Shown one piece after another: positions 38,401 to 53,400 of a stretch of DNA of 64,000 nt. Origin of the DNA: Onchocerca lupi. Lineage: Eukaryota > Nematoda > Chromadorea > Rhabditida > Onchocercidae. The notes under the pieces were generated by a model. That model had not been told where the DNA came from. It did not search any database and was given only the letters and a program-made list of their open reading frames with translations. How positions within the stretch are numbered: the stretch's first letter is position 1; every line of letters begins with the position of its first letter. The translations under genes and the position numbers were made by a program. The stretch spans positions 49,880-113,879 of the forward strand of contig JAOVVO010000211.1 in NCBI GenBank assembly GCA_028564675.1. The letters are read 5' to 3'.

Positions 38401-41400
38401 GAAAATCGAAGTCTTTGCGGAAAATGAATTAATATGAGGAGATACAACTAGAAATGTGTGTGTGGATTAACATGATCAAAAATATATGTGAACAAAGTTA
38501 AATTCTATATCGTTCCCCTATTATTATTACTTTTCTTTCGCAAATATAATCGGGAAAATATTCCCGAAAAACAGAACAGAATTAAAATGATGAATGAATT
38601 AATGCAGTTGATACAAGAATCCTATTAATTGTTCATGAAAATTATCGATATATCTTAGAACGAAAACTAGAAAAATGCTATTTTTAGATTACTCAATCGG
38701 TTTTTTTAGCAGACAGATACATGGTAAACAAATATTTGGAAGCAAAAAATGATATATTTAAGTGAAAGATTTGACCTGAAATTTGATATATTAGCAAACG
38801 AAATAGAAAGACAGATGGATGTCTTCTTGATAAAAAGTTTCTAAAGCACATAAAATATGCTTGCTGGATTGCTTCTGGTAAAGTAGAGAGAGAGATCAGC
38901 AGATACCAGACAATCTGAATCTTAAAAAGTTGCTTTAAAATTAGCACAGATATAAATTAACGAAACAAACTCTGGACAATAAGCCATCTTGCTGCTGTTG
39001 ATCAATCAAGGAAGAGAAGCCTGAATGGATCGGATCCGTTGCACTGTGTCTTATTTGTTGCTGGTCATTACCTTTCCGTATTGCCAATGATACCGACTGA
39101 GGACGCGAATGACTACTGCTTGATGATCCTTGCTGTTGTTGACCATTACTGAAGAAACGTCTAAAAAAAGGCCATTAATTGAGATATATTTAATTAATCT
39201 GAAATCAATTGAAAAAGCCTGGAATAAAAACACTTAAAACCAAAAAAATTAAGGAAATAATTGAAAACATCAACAAAAAAACATCAACAACAAACAAACT
39301 GAAAACATCACATCAACGAAAACATCAACAACAAAAAAAGTCCGGAAAATTAATTAATTTTCGGCACTGAGCAAAGAAAATTTGGAACCAATTTCAGATA
39401 AAAAAGAAGTAAAAATGAAAAAATAGCACGAAATTAAATAAAAAAGTGTGATTGAGTTAAAGTAAACTACGGTCAATCTGTGCACAGGAGAATCTATAAT
39501 TAAAATATGAAAATTTAAAAGTAAACAAAATAACTTGAAATTAAAATGATAAATAAGAGGAAAAGTCTGAAACTAACTAGATTTACAATAGGAAAACAAC
39601 AACTCGATTGTAAACATCGCACAAATCAAAAGAATCAGTTGTAAGGGAAACCAATTTTGAGCAATCAATTTTTTTTCCTGATAATATTTCCCTTTAACAA
39701 GATCTAGAATCAATTTCATCTACATCCTAACGATAGTGCAAACAAGGAATAAAATTCTGCAATGTGGATTAACTATTTAATATTAATCACAAATTAAATA
39801 CTGTACCCACCAGATTCCCGGGTAAAACAAACACAAGAATTAACATCTCGAGTAAACTTCGCTAATTCATGATTTACTTCAAATCATCTTTACCTCAAAC
39901 TGACTATTTGCTTAATAATTAGGGCAATAAAAGCTCATTGCACAGAACCATACATAGGTCTTCTGACATGAACTCATGAAACTTGCATATTTGTTATTCC
40001 ATGTAAATGACTTATCAGCTACATCATTACAATCAATCGATATTTTCCTATCAACGACTTAATTAAATTGCTCTATGTTGTCTAATTACCAACCACCAAT
40101 TGAACTATTTCATATTGCACCTGCCCCAAATACTATTACCTTTAATTTACTATCAATTTTACATATAGTGTACAAAAAATACAAATCACAATACCAAAAT
40201 TAAATTACAGGCTACCAGAGAATTTGTGGGATAGCCAAGATTATTTGTCTATACATCTATTACAATTCTAAAATCTTTTCTATTATTTAGAAATTTTAAA
40301 AATTTATATGTCATTACAATTATACTACTGTTACATCCAAAAATTTTATTTGTACGCTAGAAATCTTGATAAATTTTTACGTCAACTACATGATACAACG
40401 TGACATAGCTTCATATGCAAATAAATAAAATTGATATCACATAAAAATTATCTGAAGCGAAAATATTATCTAAATCTTCGGTATCACAAGCTTTCAAAAT
40501 AATAAATTCTGGTTTCAGAACACTTTTATGCTAAAATTGATATAACCTGCTTTCCAGTTGACAATTTTAACATCGTAAGACTAAAACAACTTCAAAAAAT
40601 TAAACTAAAAGCAGAAGAAATTATTCGTTGCTTTGGAGTAAATATGAGCAATAAAAAATTAATAACCGATTTTATTGACAGAACAATTCAAAATTAATTT
40701 GACATAACTAAATAATAAAATAAATAAAAAATTAATTCGATTATTTATTCAAAAATCATAATGATGTAAACTGATAGCCACTTTCATTTTATCCTCCCCA
40801 ACTATAATTCAATTACCATCCAATTCATATTTTTATCAATAAACAGTTTATAATATTTGGCGAATTTCAGTAATTTTGATTTACTGAACAAGGGAGCAAA
40901 TATCTAATAGACCATTTTTATAATTTCAATTCCCTCGAAATTTTTTCTTCCTTATTTTTTTGGTTTATTATTACAGCTTATTTCTTTCCTTTTTTAAAAC
41001 ATTTTCCTTGTCAATGTAATATTATCTTCATTGTTTGTCGATATTTCATTCATTTAATATATCTCATTATTTTCGTATTTCTCGGAGTTTCACGGAAAAT
41101 AGAAAAAAGAGAGATAAAAGGTGAAAAGTTTAGAAATGAAGAAAGCCAAAAAGAAGGAGTATTTAAACTAACCGTAAACTTTTCCTTTTGACGATATTTT
41201 GTGCAGAGGAGGTAACATTAGCTGGATATGATGGCTCAACCAAGGGACGATCTGTTGAGCAGGATGCTGATGAGCTATCTAAAAAAAAAAAAAAAGAAAT
41301 TAAGCTAATACTTTTATAATTTTTCAAATTCTTGGATGCTTCATTAAGGCAACTGTTATTCATTTACCTGTTAAAAAAGTGAAGAAAAATATAAGCAAAA

Positions 41401-44400
41401 AGACATGAAGATCTAAAGTAAAAATTTCCACGTCATTTTTTTTAGAGCATAACAGAATATATCGTAGTATTTTCTATAATAAAGCAGCCTAAAGTTTCCA
41501 TAGATAGAGGAATAAATATACGAAATGAAAAATCTTACCACTATCGTACGAAATATTACAATTTATCCTCAGAAATTTGTTTTCAAGATAAAGTAACACT
41601 GTCATAAATCATGAGTCAATATTAGTTCGGTCAAAATTTTTGAAAATATTGTCAAGTTTCTTTTTTAGGACTTCATATAAAAAAAAACTCGGCAATTTCA
41701 AATCATCGCTAGAAACTTGAAAGAAAAAAAAAAAACTTCCAAAGAAATTTGAAACAAAGCAATAATAAGTTAATAATTTTCATTTATAAATTGTATTCTC
41801 ATTATCTCTTCTGAGATTTAGCTCTATATTCTCAAGAAAGAATCCTGATTTTGCAAACAAGAATTAATATATGAAATGTAAGCAAAAATTACAGTAAAAA
41901 AGATATATAGAGACATAACAAGTAAAAGTCCACTTAAGTACTCTTCCAGCCTATTTTAATTCTTAGGTAGCAAGTTAATTAAAAATTCAAGTATTCAGAT
42001 TTGGCTAAGATATCAAAGGATCATAATTTTTCTCGACGCATTATACGTTGGGTTATTTACAAGCAGTGTTCTTTGAATGAATCATTGTTACTTATCAATA
42101 GATCTTGAATGAATGTCCAAATTTCTTCCAACTTTTTTTTTCCAATCTCATTTTTGAAGCACATCTTAAAATTATGCGAAAATTTAGAAGAAAATAATTA
42201 CGAAGAAAAGGAACTGATGCTTTAAAATCATAAAAAAGTTCGCCAAATTCTTCTACATTAGTGATAATCTCATCTAATATACGCTCACCAACAAAGATCC
42301 ATGATTTGATGAGGTTAGGAAAATCGAAATGGAAACAGGTATATATACATATATAACTATATATATATATATGCTTCTATTAGTACTACCAATCATCATT
42401 TTCGATTCTAAAATTCCAAACAAATTGTATGAAAATTATGGTAATCCCAGTTTACTTATAGAATATTCAATAGTGAATTGCACGAATAAATTTGAAAAAG
42501 ACGAACCATTAGATGAATATCCAAAGATTGTCTTTTCAGGTGTATTCTGTGCAAAGATAATCTCTACAGGATTGATAATTTTAAGATCACAATCTGTACT
42601 TTTCTGGCATTTCTCCGAAGTCGATGAAAACCAATGACGACGTAAAGCTAATGACCAACGCTGCATACGACTAGCACGAGATGATGATGATCTACCCGAT
42701 TGTTTACCGTTCACACCTGGTCCTACTGTATGTGAACGTTTCATCATTGCCCCGATCGATTTAAACAATAACCTGTTACTGACAATATACACGTATGAAT
42801 CAAGCTGTAGATAATTACTGAACGAGTAATCAAGTGATAAAAAAAGTGAAGTTGAAAAATTCCCGAAACATATAACTAAGATTAAGTCGCGCTGGAAATT
42901 TATCTCTTTTCATTTTTCTTTAATATTTGTTTTCTAATTATGAAATCATATCAATTGTGTAATGACTTCCTCAAATTTAATTTTAAACATAATGAACAAA
43001 AAGAGATAAGATGAAAAAGGCAGCAAAACACTACAAAATAAACAAGATTCCAATCTGATGAAAAAAAAAAAAAGTTCAAGAATCTAAAGTTACCTGTACT
43101 TTATTACGCATATTTTAAAATGATATATCACTAAAAAAAAGAAAAAGAAAGGAGGGAAAGAGACTTTAAAATAAATATTTCAGAAAATATCTGGCAATTT
43201 TTTCTCTTCTGTAGAAATTACAATAATAAAACAAAAAAAGAATTAAAAAGATAGAAGAACTAATTACTTCTTATTTCGGAACATTAAAACTTAATTTTGT
43301 GACAGCTCTTTTCTCCATTTTTGTTAAGATTTTGTAATTGCAGCATATAATGAAAGTAAAATCAAGTAGAATTTTTGGTTGCCAGTTTATATTTTTGTCC
43401 GTAAAATTATTCATTCATTTATTTCAAACATCCACTAGATTTAAAGCATTAATAAAAGAGGAATGAATGGTACCAATATCAACTGAACTCTCATCTTTTC
43501 AAATGGAATGGGAAGAATTAGCGCAAAAAAGGGGAAACAGAGAGATGAGATGACAGAAAAAGAAGGATGAAGAATATAAATGAACAAGAAGCACATGAGT
43601 CTCGAAAGAGACTTAAGAGAAGGAATGGGAGGAGTGATTGCAAAACAGATGAAAAATTGAAGTGGAAATATCTTTTTTTTTTTTTTCCTTTTTAAAAAGA
43701 GTACTTCTTCACTGAATAGCACAAATATTGCGAGAGAGAGGAGAAATCACAAAATGCCTTCTCACCTTTAATTTTATAAAAAAAGATAATGCAAGGGAAA
43801 AGAGATGACAAGTGTAATCATATTAATGAAACTATCAAATATTTCATAAAATTTAACAAAATTGAAGCAATAAACTTTTCATATCTGTTGCAATTTTTCG
43901 TTACTTTACTTTTCTTTCTTTCTTCTAGCTTTGCTTATTAATCGAAATTTTTGCTGTTCAAATACTTCTAGCAAACACAACATATTAATACAAATATCCT
44001 AGGCCCAGAAAAATATGCACATAAATTGTTAAATGTATTTGAAAGTTTCGGAAATTTAGGGAAATCACACGAAATTATAATTACTTATAAAAACTAACAC
44101 AAATTTTGGGGATTGAAAATAAATGAATCAATAAAACATATATTCGTAATATTAATTATTCTATTTCCAGCACTTCTTACACTACAAAATAATTTGTCAA
44201 TATAACTTGCCTAACAACACCAAAATCCCATTCTATTATACTTGAAAAATCCATATCATATTTGTAAATAAATGTTAATTTGCTGTTTATTTCATAATTT
44301 CTTGCTATTATTTCGTAGTTTAATTACAGGATTTTAGTACGAAAAATTCTGGCAATAATATATTGTTCCCATTTAACTTCATTATTTCAGCATGTCAGGA

Positions 44401-47400
44401 ATGATTCTTGAATGGTTCTCCACTTCTCCCCTTATTTGGCCCATTCACATTTAAACTCCTAGAATAACAGGATGGACAGATCATTAAATAGCATCATCTA
44501 TCCATCATATGAGTTTTCGGTACAACTGATCGAAACATTGTAGAGATAGATGGCTCATGGAAGGAATATAATTCGTAGATTCTGACAAGAAATGAACAAG
44601 AAATTTGGAATAAGTAATGATAAATGAATAATTAAATATGCAAGTAAGATAATGATATTGCAAGGAATGTCTAAAATAATATGAAGACCGTCAAATTTAA
44701 TTTTAAATCTATAGAAATATAAGTGTGAATCAAATTAAAAATTTAAGTTAACGAACAGTTCAATGGGAAGCAAACAAGCTTTATGAATGTTCTTAAGATG
44801 AGAATGAAATGATAAAAAGATGGACAAAAAAAAAAGAGGAAAGTGGAGTGGAAAGAAAAGAATGAAATATGATAAAATAGAAGAAATTAAAAAATTGTCC
44901 TAGCACAATTTTTAAGTAGTTATAAATGAAATGAAATGCAATCTTATTTCAGAATCAAATGGTAGGAACAAATTTCGTTCATTGTTTTGTGATTGAAAGT
45001 GTAAATGAATTTTTTATCCCACTAAAAAGCCTGAAAAATTGACTTCAAATATTTCATAAATTTAGATTTTTCTTGAATCTTTTATCTACTGTTGTTTAAT
45101 CTTGCAGAAAAGTCCTTGTAACTAAGGAAGTTCATTCAATATAAGTTTAACAATCTACAAATTGTTAACTACTCATACGAAGATTGAGAAAAAAAACCAG
45201 AGTGTAACAGTTTTTTTTTTTTCTGAAACTACATTAAAATTTGCTAAAGTTCAATCTTCTGAATTCAAAACATCAAAAAAATCATGATTCAAGAAATTTC
45301 GGCGCGCTTGAAAAATAAGTAATTAATAATATTCAGCATTTGAAATTGAACTGTTCAGAAGATAAACGTCAGGACTGAATTGCAAGCGAGTCAGTAAACT
45401 TTGATAGCAGTTGCGGATAAGAAAATAAGCACAAAACTAGAAATGTTTTAGAACATTTTGCCCATGATGATGATTCAATCTATCTTTCAACATTGATATT
45501 TCTCTCTCCTCTCTCTCTCCATTCCGTCCCTCCTCCTTTCTCTCACTCTTTCTTATAATAAGTTTAAATTGAAAGAATCAATTATCCAGCAATACACTAC
45601 CAATAACATTTAAAGTGCATATGGAAGCTTAAAACCTAAATCTAAATAAAAAATGAGGAAAAATCTTAAGGTAAACGGCAAAAATTCAAACATTCTTATC
45701 TTCTCTTCTTTCCTCTAGTCATAATTAAACTGAAACACAGTTAAATCATTTTTATCGAAACTAAAAAAAATCTCCAACAACTATTTAAAGTATATATCAA
45801 TTCGGTTGATGACTGCTAGAATGTTCGAAAATAATAGTAGCAGGATATGAAAATAGTTAATGATCTGAATCGCAAAATCATTCCCGAAATGACCGTTATA
45901 ACTTGTTCATCTCACAGTCAATTCAGAAAAAAGTTCTATAATTTAAAATTTTTCAGCAACTACAAATCAACCAATTTTTGCCATGAACATTATTCGTTGA
46001 TTGCTGTTTTGGAATGAAATAAAATAAAACAATTTCTTCATTCTGAATCGCTTTCCTCTAAATATTTAACTACTTTTTGTGTCAAAAGTTTCGAATTAAT
46101 AAGTAATCAAAAAGCAATTAATCCATAACGAAAGTCAAACTAACCTATAGGTTCTACAGATGAAATAATCGAACATGGTACGAGTCCTCGTTGTTGTTCA
46201 CCATTTTCCCAAGTGATTGAAACAAGTACCCATTCCGGAGCATCTGCGCAATTTTCTATCACCTGGAATTTTGTTTTTTAAATTAATATTCATATAGAAA
46301 TATGCATAAATCAACATAAAAATGAAAGGAAGTGGCGAACTAATAAGGTGAAAAAAAAAAAAATTGGAAAGTTTGAAAGCTGTAAAAAAATTTTCAAAAT
46401 AACTTTCCAGCTCGTAAATAATTATACTTTTTCTATTTTAATGAAAAATTTAAAATGATTTCTTAGTAGAAAAAGACCATGCCGATCAGACATACCATTA
46501 TCTCCTTTCCAATTAAAAAAAAAAAGAAAAGAAAAAAAAAAACACATAATATAAAGCAAATTTTTGACAAAAAAAAAGAAATTAAAATATGCATAATTTC
46601 AAATGATGGATCACAAAAACACAGATAAAAAATGAAAAATAAAAGGCCATATGGATTCTGAGACTTTCATCTAACCACCACTTCTCTTTCATCTTATTAA
46701 TCTTTCAATTTTTCCTCGTAGCTTTCTATCAAAAGAAAACTTTCAAATTTATTTAATAAGCTAATAATCAAAATTTTCAATAGAAATGGAACCATTTCAC
46801 GAAACTGAAGAGGAAAAATACTCAAAAATAAATCGCTTAAAGAAATGGATAAAAAGGATTAATATTATTATATTTACATAAGAACTGGCAATATATATTG
46901 GGGGAAGTAAAGAAAGGAAATCTCAATACATTACCTAGAAAAGAAAAAAACAAATTTATTTTTTATATAACTGATTCTGGTAGAATGTAATGTCAACCAT
47001 ACACGTACAAACACACACAGAATTTAACCTCAAGTCGCTGTCCCTTGATGACGGAAAGTTGTCCCTTCTCGGTTGCCTTGAAGTCATCAACAGCTATACA
47101 ACAACCTTCATTATGACCCTAAAAAAAAATATCACATTGTCCCAAAAGCGAAATTTTCTTCGAATTTCTTAATTATTTTTAAAGTTAAATTTATTACGAA
47201 GAAATGCATCTCAGTACTATATAGTCCATTTATTTATCAAGCAGTGAGTGCAGCAAACAGTTTCTCTCTACATATTATTATTAAATATTTTCATTATTCG
47301 CTGAGCAATCATTTTAGCAAACAAATATCGTTATATTATATTGACCTATTTAACTCTCAAAATTACTGCTTTTTCTGCAAATAAATCTTCAAAATATTCT

Positions 47401-50400
47401 TAAAATGCAGAGATAACAAAGATTACGCAGGGATAATAAACTTATATGATTATTTGTCACTTTTAAAATTTTAAAAATCTTGAGTGAAAATTGACATTTG
47501 AACTACAAAAACAAGATAATATCAATTTAGATTTTATGCAAAAAAGAAGAAAAAAAAGAGCATTATAAACTGCAATTCATCATATTAACTGCACAATTAT
47601 AGCTTTTCAAATTGATGCTTGAATTGGAAAATTTCAAAAAGTGCAATTCACATATTAGCCTACTTATGCAAAAATGTGAAATGTTTTGTAAAGTCTATGC
47701 ATAAATAACAAATAGTTATAATTTTAAATAAAATAAATTCTCCCATGATAACAATATCACAAACAACTGATATGTCCTTATCATAAGCAAGATTAATGCT
47801 TAATAAGCATTCTGGATTCAATGATTATAAGATATGGTGATAAATATAAGACAAAATAGTTAATAATTCAAACAGTTAAATTTTTAACCATCCCAAATGA
47901 ATTTTACCTTTGTTCTCAGTCTTAGTTTTCGCACTTATAAAGAAAAAGATCTGAATAAGAAAAATGTCCAAACTAATGGTATATTTTAGAAAATCTATAT
48001 TGAAAATATAATTTGGTTTCTATTAAAGTAATAATTTCAATGCAATTTTTCAATAAATGTACAATAATATACTAATTTAAATTATGCCATTTTTCAGAAA
48101 GCACGCAATATTCTTTAAAGATTGATCATTTTGAATTCAAAGCCTCAGTTATGCTAAACTATTTAATCAGAAACCAACAATTTTACCTTTATCTCTCCCT
48201 TTCCGTCCTCTTTTTCTCTCTCTCTCGCTCTTCGTATCTCTATATTTTCTTCCTCATTTTATGATTGGCTTTAGCATAAAAACTTTGGATAAACAGAAAT
48301 ACTTTTATATAAATACTTTGAAAAAAGATGATGACCAATAAACTTATTTGAAAATTCATTTATAAAAGAACAAGTTACATTTCTTAACAATATTGAATAT
48401 CAGTTAATCCAAAAAAAAAAAAAAGAAAAAAAGAAAAAAGAAAAAACAGTCAAAATAAAAATAAAAAATTCAGGAAATCCACAGAAAGTGAATAAACAAA
48501 CAAACCGGTTTCCTGTCACTTAATTGATGACTTCGAATTGATTTATTGAAACGTCGCTTAGCATTTCGATATAATGATTGCGTACGTGAACGTATTGATT
48601 TCGAATAACGCAACATTTAATTTCTATGACTAAGAATAATGCAAACTTTGAAAAATTTAATTCCTTCGTCCAATTTTAAATTTAATAAACGAAAAAAGAA
48701 GGCGAATAAAAAGTTAAAAAAGAGAAAAAAAAAAGAATAAAAATGACAATATATATTAAAATATTCGATTCCAAATACATCAGGTGGATCGTAAAGATAT
48801 TCTTCCCATAGCGATGTTAGTAAAAAAGCGATATATCGAAGATATATAATAGTTGGCCAAGGATTAAAACCTTAATAGAGTTAGTACTTCTTTTAATTTA
48901 TTCGTTTTAGTTTGAACTGTTAAATGAATAGAGGATGGATAATAATTAGAAACGATAATAATGATCTGCAAAATCATAATGACAGCACTGTTAAAACAAA
49001 CAGGAAATCGAATATTCTAATATTATCCTATTCTAAGAATCAGTCTCATAAAAAGTTTCAAAAAAGAAATTAAAACAAAAAAGTAGATTAAATTTAATTA
49101 GTAGCAATAATTGAAAATTTTAGTTAATCACTAACAAAATTATCTTCGAAATTCCTAAGTTATATTTTCTGATTTGACTTTAAATGATAAGAAATCAACT
49201 TAGCAACAACTATAATGCAACGACAATTAAGTTGACATAATATAAAGCCAAATTACAAAATATGATTTAGAAATTTCAAATGCAATTTCGCTAATAATTA
49301 TATAGTTTGATTTTTGTTAATGAATGAGTTTTACTAGCCTCCTTTTTGATTTAAAATTTATGAAAGAGGACAAATAATTGATGAAAAATGCAAAATTAAT
49401 TCCCTCTTTCCTTTCTTTATTTTCCCCATCTACCATTCAAATATTTAATATAAAAGTAAATGAAATTTTGTCAGAGATATGCAAAAATAAGAGATAATTT
49501 TCCCATATTTCCTGGTAAGGGAGAGTGAAATTTAATTAGAAAAATGGAAATTTGTAATGATATGAGAAGTGCTGAGACACACAAACATATCCAAAAGACT
49601 ATTCAACAACATTTCATATTTATGGGACTGGATTGGATCAATTAGTTGCGGTGAATGCGATAAATATTGTTTGAAACGAAATGAAAGGATGGACGGAGAA
49701 AAGTTGAACAAAACGAGCTAGCTAACTAAATATGAAATGTTTTCAATTGAAATAAATTGCCAATGATTCACTTAGTCTTCAAATAAAACACACACAACGA
49801 TCTGGTAAGCTGTAAAAAAGCAGTAAACAAAGTCAGCAGTGACGATAAATTGCTAACAAGTGAAAATACGGATGAGTAAGGAAACTGAACAAATCACAGC
49901 CTGACAACTCGTAATCTTAAGCGCCACAAATATAATAGGATCGGATCCAAGATAAATGTTTCATATCATGTTAACTAATAACTAAAGGATATCTCTTAAA
50001 GTCTAACAGATATAATCATATGTTTATATATAAAGCAATAAACTTTCTCTAAAGATGCTAATTTTAAGTTGGTACAAGTTATTTAAGATTTTGTACCACA
50101 AATTATTTCATAAATTATTTGATCTGATCCCTTTTATTCAACAGCTAATTTCATCATTACATATTGCTTTTATCTACTAATATTTCCGATTGCTCATTGC
50201 CCATTTGTTATCACACTGTTTGAAAATTTGAAAAATCATTAAATTATAAGAATTCACACTTTCATAGTCATTTCATTAGCTTTTTATCCGATTCTAATCG
50301 CTATTTTATGTAAGTTTCATGAAAAATTGATGGAAGTAATTATTATTATCATCATGGTAGCAACATTTAATATACTTAGTTCATGATATAACAGCAGAAA

Positions 50401-53400
50401 TATATGATGAGCTTATTTTAGCACAAATTCAAAAGCTAATACTTGGCATCCATCAAACTGAATAATTAAATTAATTCTGGATCAAAGTGGAAATTGAAAA
50501 TTCTCATCTAATAAAAAAAAACTAATACATTTCAACATTTAATTCATATCATCGAGGCTCATTTCATTTAGCAAATGAAATTTCTGATTAGATCGGATGA
50601 ACTTAATAAAAATTGACTAAATAAGAGACATTTTAACAATTCATTTAAATATCAGGAAGTTACATATTTATGATATCGTTTGGAATCAGTGATTCGAACC
50701 AGAATGATAAACCATCATCGATCTATTTAATGAAATAAATTTAACAAAGAAATTTTTTTTCGTTTCCGAGAAATTCAAACAATCACTCATCATTTTGAAA
50801 TTATTTATTTGAAATGCATTTATGAAAGAATGTTTGCACTTAGTTTAATCAAAGTTTTTTTTTAAACACAAAATTCGGTATAAAATAAATCAAATTCAAA
50901 AATGAAAACCAGGAAATCAATCATCAATAGTTGACGTAAATGCTCCTTGTCCCCTCTTTCCTAATTCTTATTCATTCAACATTTCTAATAATAAATAAAT
51001 TTCAAGAAATTTTTTTATCAAAAATTTCTCATTTCTTAGAGCAATCGCTAAGAATATTCCTAGAGATTACTTCACCTATAAGTAGGATGCATATATTTCC
51101 GAAAATTGAATAATAAAATATAAAATGACTAATATCATATATTCATCGTCGATAACAGGATAAATCCGTTACTAAAATTTGTTCTCTTCAGTGACTCCGG
51201 AAAAATTCCGAAAAAAAAAAAGGAGTACTAGCTATATAGTTTGTACTTTTTAATATCTTATTATTAGAAGATTCAGTTAGGTGCAATAATTTAAAATTTT
51301 CAAATTTCCCATTCGATTTCATGAATTTCAAATAATTCTTCATATTCGATTATCTAGTTAACAGAAAATTTCTAATTAACTTACAAATAATAACTCACTT
51401 TTCTTTTCTTTTTTTTTTTTTGGAAATCTCATTCCAATTCCACAAATTTTGCAAAAAAAGATGCAAACTTCCCAATTACTCTATTTAATTAACTTGACTC
51501 ACTCAATCTTTCTTCCAAATTCCGCGTTCAGTTCTAAAATTCCCAGTTGATTTCAGTTAGTGAAAACTAACTTCAACCCAAAATTTCCGCAAATGCTTAT
51601 TATTTGTGACCTAACTTTTACAATTACATTAAAAACTATAAGCGAAGATATTAATAAGAAGGAATAGTCGAAACTGTGAAATACTGATCGAAACTTCCCG
51701 CAATACCATACGAAAAATTTATGATTCGAGAGGGATGGAAGCTTTAGGAAGAGAATATTAAGAAATTTTGTGATGTAAAAATTCGAAACGCATTATTCGT
51801 AATATTAACATTTATTTATTATTAATACTATTTCTTTTTAACATCAATTTTATTGCTAAAGCTCAACCAAAAAGAAAAAGAAAAAAAAAAAAAAAAAAAA
51901 CGAATATGATTAAAACAAAAATATAATCTGCTCTATAACGTTAAACAATGATTTGCTAATATTTATAAAATGTTAAAGATTCGTAAAGAGCAAATGGAAG
52001 TATTAATAAAGAAGTATTGAATAAGTTAGGATTTTGCATTAAAAATTGAATATTCAAGCTGCTAATACTCAAATGCTATTACTTTACATATTATTCAAAT
52101 ACCACTATTTAAAACAGATATCACTGTCCAAAATATCCATTTTATTAAAATATCAAATTATGAAATTTGGCTATATTTTCATATACTAATAATTTTTTTT
52201 CCTTGAAATTGTAAAATCACTAAATGCTGTAATTATTTGATTATTTAAATACTCAATGATGTGTAATCCAATCGGTATAAACTAATAAGTACTATTGAAT
52301 CAAAAATTTCAAATTAAATAATTTTAACAATGAGAGCAAAAAAAGCAAATTTTCGAAGCATTACTTGAATTTGCACAAAATATAAGCAATAAAAAAAGCT
52401 AATATTTATCACATTGGATATTTAATATGCTTTATTTCCACACTCGAAAGTCATCCTACTGTATCATATTCATTTTCCATAAATAGCTGATGTTTGGGAA
52501 ATGTTGGAATATTTTGAATTTTTGAAATCTGAATTTCATTGCAGATCACTCCATTAAATGATATGTCGGAAAGAGATTAAGCTTGCAAATCTGGATCGAT
52601 TAAGGAAAAAAAAAACTCTTCATTTCGCTATTCTCTTTCTATTTTTCTTTCATGCATAACTCTTCTGATGGAAATTTCGGTAAGCTGTTTAATTGCTACT
52701 TATTTAAATCTTTATTGGTTTTGAATAAATCATATATTCAGGTTAAGTCCCGAATAAAATTTTATAAGCGATAAAATTAAATTATCATTTGCAATACTAT
52801 ATCAATTCCGCTTTTTACTCATCATCATTCTAAACAATTTTTCTTTTTCAGTAACAACAACTATTTTCTTCTTAAGCTTTTTTTTTTTTTCTTTAAAGAT
52901 AATATTATCATTTTAATTTTTCGTTCTTTTTTCATAAAATAAAATTATAATTAGATGGAATTTTCAATTTCCTTGACAATAATTCATTAATTTAAGTATA
53001 TTCTACTTTTTTTCTTTTATTTATCGTTTCTGAAATTATAAAAAAAAAATGATTCGATACAAAATTTTTATCCAGTTATTACTACAGGTAAAACTACAGT
53101 CTATTGGGAAATAAATATAAACTGCAGAATATTAGAATATGAAAAAGGAGCTATACAACTTACAAGTCATCATTATCCATCAGATGACACATAAAAAAAA
53201 TCTTATTTTTTCGAGCAGCAGATTAATAACTGATTATATTATCTATAAGAATGGCATAATATGATTTCATCAATCTCTTCTGAGAAAAAAATATATGATA
53301 GCGTTATTAGTAAGCTTTCAATTTTTTTTTCTTTTTTTTCCATAAATCTTGGAGATTACAATTTTTTGCCATCTCAAATCTATTTTGATTTAATGGGAAA

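Noticed and set aside
39051..39160. Ending the linker exon at the donor 39071
   Set aside because: It leaves phase 1, which does not fit the following exon at 33526; reading on to the GTTTGT donor at 38970 restores phase 0.
42329..42637. 102-codon + strand open frame
   Set aside because: Largely antisense to alternative first exon C and its intron; no independent support.
43441..43722. 93-codon minus-strand open frame
   Set aside because: Low-complexity translation of purine-rich + strand DNA inside an intron.
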